From the NCBI RefSeq assembly GCF_050947335.1, contig NC_134991.1, positions 7,750,001 through 7,814,000 of the forward strand: a stretch of DNA of 64,000 bases. Direction: 5' to 3'. Under the pieces are notes generated by a model, which was not told the DNA's origin, did no database searches, and was given only the letters and a program-made list of their open reading frames with translations. Below, piece by piece: positions 56,440 to 64,000 of the stretch. Each line of letters begins with the position of its first letter. Within the stretch, counting starts at the first letter, position 1. The position numbers and the translations under genes were made by a program. This DNA is from Megachile rotundata (Eukaryota > Arthropoda > Insecta > Hymenoptera > Megachilidae).

Positions 56440-56960
56440 GATACAATTGCAGCAGGCCAGCTATAGAACGAGTAATTAACCGGAGATCGACGCCATGGGG
56501 ACTGGACATGTATGTAAGCCCTGAAATTTGACCCTTGGTCCGAGGTGGATTGTGGCTGGCGGTGGATCGCGAACACGGAAGGACAAAAGCGGCCAAAGCA
56601 GCAAGATGGCGGTCCATGGATCGGTAGGCGCGTCCGACCACGCAGTTGGCTCTCGCGACGACCAATCATCGGTGCGGTATAACCGCGTCTGTGCGGTTAT
56701 GCGACCACGCCAGCTGCCACACCGCAGCGAGTCGGCGCGGCCCAGCAATTGAAATGCGGCTCGCCGACCGCCGACAGTTTCCCGTCGACTCGTGCCAGCT
56801 ACGGTCCTCTCCACGTGCTTTTTTCTCGTGCATCTCGCATCGTGTCTCTCTCTAGCCAACCCGCGTGTTGCAACACGCAGTTTGTCGGCATGGCAACGAT
56901 CGGGTCTGATGTCACGCGTGTGGTGCTTCGTTCCGCGATTTGAACCTGAGGATTTCTGAT
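56440..56960 (+). promoter_or_regulatory. GC/CpG-rich island, likely promoter of the homeobox gene, possibly divergent
   Basis: The region has high CpG, a YY1/PHO-type AAGATGGCGG (56603-56612), a CCAAT box (56662-56666), CACGTG (56812-56817), TCTCTCTCT (GAF-type, 56845-56853) and a second ATGGC (56890-56894). PHO plus GAF-type motifs also occur in Polycomb response elements. ORFs of up to 171 codons occur on both strands because stops are rare in GC-rich DNA; none has a known domain. Confidence 0.45.
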
Positions 56961-58391
56961 CAGCCGAGCTGATCGACACGACCAATTCCACATTTAACGT
57001 TGCTGGATATTTGCATCGGATGGAAAACTATTTAGAAGAGACATATCGGACTCTGCTGTTTGGAGCTGGGTGAATGTGACTTCTGAAGGAAGCTGAAGAG
57101 TGGATTTCAAAAAAGTTTGCAAGTGTGAGATTCAATCGAAGTTGTTGGTGGACTGTGTTAAGCCGGCAACATCTATCTGAAAGAGAAATACGAGTTTGGA
57201 CTATTTGGAGCTGGAAGAAGAATGTGACTTATGAAGGAAGTTGGAACTAGACTTCAGAATAATTCATAGTTGATTGTATGTTATATATACGTAAAAGATA
57301 TAAGTTTGAACTAGTTGGAGCTGGAAGAAAAATGTGACTTCAGACAAGTTCTGAAAAGTTGGGAAGTTTGAGATTTGGTACGTGAAGTCAATAACCGTCT
57401 ACCTGAGAAATACAGATCCAGATTATGTGCAGCTGTGAAGAAAATTGTGATTTTTAATTGAATCTACAGATTGAAGTTCAGAAAAATTCGAAATTGAATG
57501 AAAAGTAGATTGCGATCTCTGCATTGAAAGTACTATGATTAATAAGAAATTGTAACTCCAAGCTGTTTGAAACTGTGAGACTTCAGATTAAAAATGGAGA
57601 TTAGCTAAAAAAGCGATGCTTGGTGGTTTGATGCTTTTCTTGGTGTTCGAAGAAATTTCAGACTGGGGTAGTTTGTTGTGAGTTATGTTACATTGAAGAA
57701 GCTACAATTGAGGGAACTTTGGGATTGTAGAGTATGGAAGTTCGGACTGTGCTCAAGAAATAAGTAGTTTGGAACATTGATTAATGTTGAAGTTTGAAAC
57801 CTGGATAATTGATTTACTGTGGACTATACTGAATTAAAACGACTCTTTGAAGGAAATGTGATCTTGTGTTGGAGAAGAGAATTGTGACATTTAGATTAGA
57901 ATTAAGTTTGCACAAGCTGCATTGAGTTGCAGTAAAGCTGCGTTTGAGGACTATGAAAGATATCTTACATTGGGAAGAAATGACTTCTAGGGATTTCTCT
58001 TAGACGTAACGTGATCTACTAAAATTAAAAACTGTTATCGTAAACTAAGTTTGAGCAATACTAGTATTATAAAAAATAGTTAAAGTAAATGGAACATATA
58101 TTCTCGGTAAAAATCGTACATTGCTAAAACTAGTGTTTTTGTATCTTACCCTCACAGTTCGCAAGACTTCACATCAAACTACATAGTCATAAAATCACCC
58201 CAAATCAATCACCGTGGTTAAATAATAATTGCAAAGCATTGTACTTTCTAAAACAACAATTAAACTGAAGATTTAAAAAGAACAGGCTTTTTTTTGAAGA
58301 CCGAAGGATCTTTGCGCAAAAATCTCTTACGAATCATGGTGAAGATTATACTTCATTGAAGATATCAATCATCGTTTAAGAATCGACAAAA
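56961..58391 (+). other. Presumed 5' UTR/leader of the homeobox gene, with old repeats of about 115 bp
   Basis: Phrases like TTTGGAGCTGG and AATGTGACTTATGAAGG recur at about 57058, 57208 and 57317. The strand is C-poor, like the HR3 introns. No splice or coding call is possible. Confidence 0.35.
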
Positions 58392-58668
58392 ATGGATTCT
58401 AACGTAGAGGAAACGGAACTTGATGTTGGATCAGCGAGCGACGAACTCGAGTCATCGATAGCGGAATCGAAATTGACACGTCGACCAACTCCAAAACCGT
58501 TTACCATCGAAAGTTTGATAGGAAATTGCGGTGCACAGAAAGGAAATTGTGATGCAACGTCTCAAGGAGAAAGAACGAATGAAAACGAAGAGGATTCCGA
58601 TAGAGATAGAGAATATCTATATCAGAGACACTACCTGGCGACTGCGGCGGCAAGCGCTCTACCACCTG
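58392..58668 (+). CDS. Homeobox gene exon 1 (eh1-like motif)
   Basis: Start ATG to CCACCTG|GTTGGT. The frame continues eight codons into the intron (to WFMFKNA) but the donor is supported by the clean phase-1 join to 60723. Acidic N-terminus, RRPTPKPFTIESLIG at residues 30-44. Confidence 0.7.
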
Positions 58669-61034
58669 GTTGGTTTATGTTTAAAAATGCATGAAATGTT
58701 TTCTTACTTTCCATTTTGTACTCTCTTTCCATTCCTACTGTTTCTTTTCTCTGGTTCTTTCTGTTTCACGATTTTAATAACACTTGCGATTTTTTAAATT
58801 TTAAATTAAATTTAAGATTAACTTTTATATTTTTATAATTGAGTTTTGGTACATTTTTGTTAATTAAGGTATATTTTTATATTTGATACATTTTGGTATA
58901 TTTTATGTTTAGTACATTTTTATATTTTGGTATATTTCCACGATCAAGTTTATTGTTAATTTTTACAACTTTGCAGTTGGATTTAAAATTCATTTTCATA
59001 ACTTTTCATAACGAAATTTAATATTAATTGTATAATAAAGTGTGATCATAATTACAGTTTTATCCTGAAGTTTACAATTTTTACAATTAGTTTGCTACTA
59101 ATTAAATTACTTTATATCTCCATTTGATAATTGCAAGTGAAATATGTCAGTGATAGTCATATTTCAACCCCTCGAAAAAATGAACAAAAGTCCAGCTTTG
59201 TCGAAATTTTATCTACAAATATAATAACAGAACTAACATGTAATTACAAAAAATTTAAAACAATCTATTGGCAATTGTACCTAAATAAACTCTAAATTAT
59301 TTCAATTAAATTTAAAGGGATAATTTTACCCTTAGGACTCGAAGACTTTATTTTACCACCCAAAGTGTTTCCTCGGAGGAAATAAATACAAATAATACTT
59401 AATTCTAATAATTTTTATATGAACAAAATTACAACTAAAAATCAGCTGAAAAACATTACAATCCACTTATCAATTCCCACGATTTAAAAATCATAATTCG
59501 TGTCTCAATTCTATATCCGCAGACTGCAATATGTCGCATCAATCTCGTTAATGTCAAAAAGCGACTGACTGCACTTTTTCAATAGTTAATCTCAGTTACA
59601 TATTTTACAATCGTCTTTTCGTTCTCGGATATTGCAGGTGCCGGATGTACCTTGCATAATTTAATTCCTACACGTCCTACTTTCGTCGCGGGATGAAATC
59701 TTCTTCTTAAAATAAGTCTCGTTCTAAACGTCATCCTAAAAGTTACATCATCTTACGATCATCCGAATTCGTGTTAATCTAATTGAAATATTATATATAC
59801 TTAATTTGATCATTCATTCATTTACAATATCCAGTTTATATTATATGTACAGTCGTTTCGATTTAGCACCGGAAGATTATGAGAAACTTGAATGAAACTC
59901 TTGATCGAAATAGTAGTCGTTTCATTCACAGAAATAGAGGGATATTTGAATCGTAGACAGGAAGTGTTTCCCGATTTATTCGATAAAATATCGCTATAGT
60001 GATATTTCTAGCGCAGGATCAAAGGATAGTAAGATGAATTAAATATCGATTACCTTGGTTATTAATAGTCTTTTCATTTGTACTAACTTTTCATTTGTAC
60101 TATCAAATATTTCATTTTTACTGTTAGTCAATTTTTTAAACTTTATGATGACTGTTGGACAAGATTTTTTAAACCGCCTACTGGTTGCTGTTACTAAACA
60201 CTTATTATTTGTAAATTAATTTCAGTATATGTATTATATCGTTTACTCGCACATCTGCGCTTTCACGTAAATTTTAACACCTTGATACTGTTACCTAATC
60301 TTGATTTACCTAATTATTAATACAATTGCGGCATAAAGCATAACACATTGATTATCATGTACTGTTATCTAATCTTGAGATGTATAATTTTTATCGCCAT
60401 CTCCTAACGTATTGAACAAATACTGTCAGCTAATCTTGATATCATTTAATTTTTAATACCCTCGTCATATTTTTAACAAGTCTATTTTTATCCATTCTAT
60501 AACACAATCACTATTTACTAATTTGAAAATTAATCTCCGTTAAGTACGAAAGAAGATAAGCTTGCAAGGGTCATAGATTCCTCGAATATCAAAATGTTAA
60601 ATGTTATTTTAACAAGTCACATTCCCAAATGCAATTATAATTAATTCCCACTGTCAAGTTAAAATTACGAGCGAACAACGTAAACCAATTTACGAAACAT
60701 TAATTAACGCTCGATTCTCCAGGTTTTGGTATGCCACTCGGTTTATACGGTGCATGGCTACCAATGCGGATGTACGGTAGCGGCGGGACTTCCGGTGTTC
60801 CGATGTTACCAGCGCATACCTCTGCCAGTTATCCGTCGCACCAGGATCTCTACCAAAGTCGATTATCGCAGCATCTGGGTACGGGAACTAATCATCTTCA
60901 GGGTGCAGCTTATCCGGTTGCTTGTCAGCGTGCTACGAACCATCGTGGTTCAACCAGCTTCACGGATAGCGAAGATGATGGCAGCATCGATTCTCCAGCA
61001 TCTCCTGCTCATGATCTCTCCAAGTCCAGACAAG
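58392..61034 (+). CDS. Homeobox-type transcription factor, first two coding exons (partial; unplugged/Gbx-like candidate)
   Basis: Exons 58392-58668 and 60723-61034 join in phase (one carried G completes Gly) to about 196 codons without a stop, then exit at CAAG|GTGACA. The ATG sits in an optimal context (ACAAAAATGG). Residues 35-44 are KPFTIESLIG, an eh1-like motif that recruits Groucho and is typical of ANTP-class homeobox proteins (Gbx/unpg KPFSIESLIA, Emx FTIESLVA). Next come an acidic stretch (NENEEDSDRDRE), Ala-rich ATAAASALPPGFGMPLGLYG, and a Ser/Asp-rich end (FTDSEDDGSIDSPASPAHDL) of the sort that precedes a homeodomain. The Ala-rich motif resembles the unplugged ASSALGL..PLYNPWLHG segment. 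The homeodomain itself is not in the window, so the family is provisional. Confidence 0.7.
58669..60722. other. Intron of the homeobox gene
   Basis: AT-rich throughout, with no repeats or coding signals apart from the acceptor TTCTCCAG at 60722. Confidence 0.5.
60723..61034 (+). CDS. Homeobox gene exon 2
   Basis: Encodes GFGMPLGLYGAWLPMRMYG, GTSGVPMLPAHTSASYPSH, a Gln/His-rich part and DSEDDGSIDSPASPAHDLSK to RQ. Donor GGTGACA at 61035, exit phase 1. Codons are GC-richer than in the flanking introns. The longer overlapping frame (60726-61133) is a shadow. Confidence 0.72.
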
Positions 61035-61084
61035 GTGACATTCTTCTTCTTATCTTCTTTATTTCTTTCTGTTTTATTTGAACA

Positions 61085-61395
61085 AATTTTTATTTTAGTT
61101 TTCAAGAAAAATATTCTTGTGATTAGGTTGTAATTTGCTGGATTTTGTGAGTCAAACTTGGTGTACATTTTAGTTTTATTTTTTGAGTAAATTACTCTTG
61201 TAATTAGATAGTAATTTGCTGGATTTTGTGAATCAAACTTGGTGTACATTTTAGTTTTATTTTTTGAGTAAATTACTCTTGTGAATAGATAGTAATTTGC
61301 TGGATTTTGTGAATCAAACTTGGTGTACATTTTTCTTTTATTTTTTGAGTAAATTATTCTTGTGATTAGGTCTTTGTGAGTCAAACACTTGATGT
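61085..61395. repeat. 81-bp tandem repeat, about 3.5 copies
   Basis: TGGATTTTGTGARTCAAACT recurs at 61139, 61220 and 61301 (period 81), with a last shortened copy at about 61375. It sits directly after the homeobox exon 2 donor. The antisense Lys/Tyr/Asn-rich frame is an artefact. Confidence 0.9.
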
Positions 61396-61439
61396 ATCTT
61401 AGTTGTATTTAAATACAACTTGCAACAGGAGACCTAATT

Positions 61440-61905
61440 TATAACTAACAGATACATGTATACACATTCTGAATAAATTCCTGATTAAATACATACATAC
61501 ATTTTTGATTAAATACGTACATACATACATGCATTTTTCATTGAATACATACATACATATATTTTTTATTAAATACACACGTACATACATTCTTAATTAA
61601 GTATATACATATATTCTTTAATAAATACACACGTACATACATTCTTAATTAAGTACATACATATATTCTTTAATAAATACATACATACATACATTTTTTA
61701 TTAAATACCAACATACATGCATTTTTGATTAAATACATACATGTACACATTTTTTTTTTAATACATACGTACAGACATTCTTAATTAGGTACATACATAT
61801 ATACACTTTTTATTAAATACATACATAGACACATTTTTTACTAAATACATGCATATATGCATTTTTTATTAAATGCATACATACATTCTTAACTAGACAC
61901 ATAGA
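61440..61905. repeat. (ACAT)n-rich tract with ATTAAATAC spacers
   Basis: ACATACATACATTTTTTATT followed by AAATAC recurs about 14 times with spacing of about 28-36 bp. Confidence 0.85.
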
Positions 61906-62800
61906 TGCGAGTACTACCTTGTGCGGGCGCAGCATCCGCTGTTCCTATTTTAAATTCACAATGACACTACCTCACGAAAAAAAAGCTCATTAGAAAAATT
62001 TCTCCGTTCGTCCTATCGAGCATCGATTCACCGGAAAAGTATAATCGACGAATTATCAGGGAGATCGAAGAAATTTCCCGTGCGACGTTCCTGCGTTCGA
62101 GGAACAAGGGTTCTTCGTCGAATGGTCCGTTCGTCGAGCGTTTGAAATTCGGCCAGGAATCGACGTGTACCGTATCCACGCACGTAAACCGTGCGTGTGC
62201 TCACGGAATGTCACAGGTGTGCGTGGACGCGTGTGTGCGACCGTGCGAGATTCGACTTTGGGGCGACTCTAATTTATGCACGCTACTGTGTATCTCTCGG
62301 GTCCTTTGCCGGCTTCGTTCGTGGCTTCTGCGACCGTAGCGGAGGATACGCTCCTGGAATCTTTAAGTGTCCATTGCGATTTTTTTCGATTCGCGTACCT
62401 TGGATAGCACAGCTGTAGATTGCTCCTTTATTTTCTTTTCTTACCCTTATGGGGAAAGCGTGAAAAAGGTTTGAATTTAGTCATCTCTTTGAAGGCGATA
62501 AAAATTCGCTTCGAATTTTCAACTCGAAGTGGTGAGGCTTTTTGGTAAGGTTTTTCAAGTGGTGAGGCTTTTATGATATCACATGTTGTTTCAGCTATAT
62601 TAGGTGAACTACTATGATGGTTGAATTAACTGTGATAGTTGAACTAGATCACGTGGTTTATGTTCATTATGTAAGGTATAATCACATTTTTTAATTATTT
62701 CGTGATGAAAAGATACCCTAATATAGGTATTGAACGTAAAAATCTTGCATAATGAAGTATTTATGCTACCAAATATTTGTTTGGTAATTAATGTAGTTGG
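61906..62800. other. Intron of the homeobox gene with a CpG-rich block at 62.0-62.45 kb
   Basis: The block contains a perfect inverted repeat CACGCACG / CGTGCGTG (62177-62197) and ORFs of up to 75 codons without domains; it may be regulatory. The remainder is AT-rich. A homeodomain was looked for and not found. Confidence 0.35.
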
Positions 62801-63370
62801 GTGTAGTTAGGTTATGTAGTCAGGTTATGTGGTTAGGTTATGTAGTCAGATCATGTAGTTAGGTTATGTAGCCAGGTTATGTAGTTGGGTTATGTAGTTA
62901 GGTTATGTAGTCAGGTTATGTAGTCAAATTATGTAGTTAGGTTATGTAGTCAGGTTATGTAGTTAGGTTATGTAGTCAGGTTATGTGGTTAGGTTATGTA
63001 GTCAGATCATGTAGTTAGGTTATGTAGTCAGGTTATGTAGTCAGGTTATGAAGTTAGGTTATGTAGTCAGGTTATGTAGTTATGTTATGTAGTCAGGTTA
63101 TGTAGTTATGTTATGTAGTCAGGTTATGTGGTTAGGTTATGTAGTCAGATCATGTAGTTAAGTTATGTAGTCAGGTTATGTAGTTAGGTTATGTAGTTAG
63201 GTTATGTAGTCAGGTTATATAGTTAGGTTATATAGTCAGGTTATGTAATTAGGTTATGTAGTCAGGTTATATAGTCAGGTTGTGTAGTTAGGTTATGTAG
63301 TTAGGTTATGCAGTCAGGTTATGTAGTTAAGTTATGTAGTTAGGTTATGTAGTTAGGTTATGTAAAGTCA
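62795..63370. repeat. 13-bp minisatellite (GGTTATGTAGTCA / GGTTATGTAGTTA)
   Basis: About 43 tandem units of 13 bp differing mainly at one C/T position (GTCA or GTTA), with occasional variants (GATCATGTAGTTA). C-poor on the + strand. Confidence 0.93.
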
Positions 63371-64000
63371 TGTAGTTCAAGTAAACCAAATAAATTTAAC
63401 ATACTCAATTTGATATATCATTTTATATTGATTATCTGAAACACAAATAATTATCTTCTGCAAGTACTCTCAATCATATTCTCCCACCATGTTATAACGA
63501 AATGATATTGCAAGTATGAGAAAGTTTTCCAAAAGTTCCGCGTTTGGAACCGATGAGATAAAACAGAGAACATGACGAGGCTTGTAAATTTTGTATTATC
63601 TGTCGCTGAAAATTATAATTATAATTGCTCGCAACAATATTCAACTTAATGAACGCTGATCACGAATCTACCAAGTCACGCGATACGCTGCTTGCTTACT
63701 AATCATTTTTCGTTCTCATTTCGTACAATTTATTGTTCCTCTCTTCTTCGAAAGTATACCACACAGTAATTGACGATTGGTTCGTACTAATAATGTTGTT
63801 CATCAAACGTGATTATAGAGTCAAGTTTATTCTTGTGCGAATATTTATTTCTTGTGCTTTTGAAAAATTTATGAATACTACTATTAAAATACAGAGTTAA
63901 AATACACATTTTGCATTAAAAAAACATTTTAATATACAAAATATACAATTTAATATACAATTTAATATACAAAACACAGTGAGGATGATTTCACATTATT
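63371..64000. other. AT-rich intronic DNA to the window end
   Basis: No exon, repeat or motif is convincing. The next exon of the homeobox gene should lie beyond the edge. Confidence 0.4.

Noticed and set aside
56322..56993. Overlapping ORFs up to 171 codons in the GC island
   Set aside because: Open on both strands in several frames, with no recognisable domain. Stop-poor GC-rich promoter DNA explains them.
61970..63999. Search for the homeodomain exon downstream of 61034
   Set aside because: No frame shows homeodomain features such as the WFQNRR helix. The exon must lie beyond the window.

Overview
This window is animal nuclear DNA, most likely from a hymenopteran insect (bee or wasp). 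The evidence is intron-rich genes with GT..AG junctions, AT-rich background and a clear insect HR3 (ROR-family) nuclear receptor. Three protein-coding loci can be supported, all on the + strand; the exact species cannot be read from the sequence.

Region 1 (1-26,565) is the HR3/Hr46 nuclear receptor gene. Seven coding exons are joined here by phase-consistent splice sites: 3763-3990, 13977-14142, 16662-16888, 20766-21155, 22677-22949, 25095-25319 and 26306-26565 (stop). They encode the complete zinc-finger DNA-binding domain, its C-terminal extension, a glycine-rich hinge, and the whole ligand-binding domain ending in the AF-2 helix. A probable alternative first coding exon lies at 876-1019. 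GC/CpG-rich islands inside the first long intron (10.7-11.2 kb and 13.0-13.45 kb) look like internal promoters. The second would make an isoform without a DNA-binding domain. The introns carry many minisatellites and three or four degraded DNA-transposon relics.

Region 2 (26.6-37.3 kb) holds the HR3 3' flank: a possible downstream splice donor, an 822-bp hAT-like relic, candidate poly(A) signals near 28.95-29.01 kb and 36.48 kb, and low-complexity DNA. No convincing gene was found, apart from short ORFs flagged as tentative. Region 3 (37.3-38.55 kb) is a compact four- or five-exon gene for dynactin subunit 6 (p27).

Region 4 (38.5-56.4 kb) has no recognisable gene. It alternates minisatellites (8-, 14-, about 31-, 32- and about 117-bp units) with GC-richer, non-repetitive islands that look like regulatory DNA (42.4-42.9, 46.0-46.6, 47.8-48.4 and 53.95-54.4 kb). 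Region 5 (56.4-64.0 kb) begins with a GC-rich promoter-like island, followed by the first two coding exons (58392-58668 and 60723-61034) of a homeobox-type transcription factor. It carries an eh1-like FTIESLIG motif, and its homeodomain must lie beyond the right edge.

The two developmental transcription factors flank a housekeeping dynactin gene. The most interesting global signal is strand polarity. Minisatellites inside the + strand genes are C-poor on the + strand, while most in the 41.9-56.3 kb gap are G-poor. The switch falls at the GC island near 56.4-57.0 kb, as expected for a divergent promoter. No wholly new system is demonstrated here; the best leads are isoform architecture, strand-polarised minisatellites and YY1/PHO-like motif recurrence.
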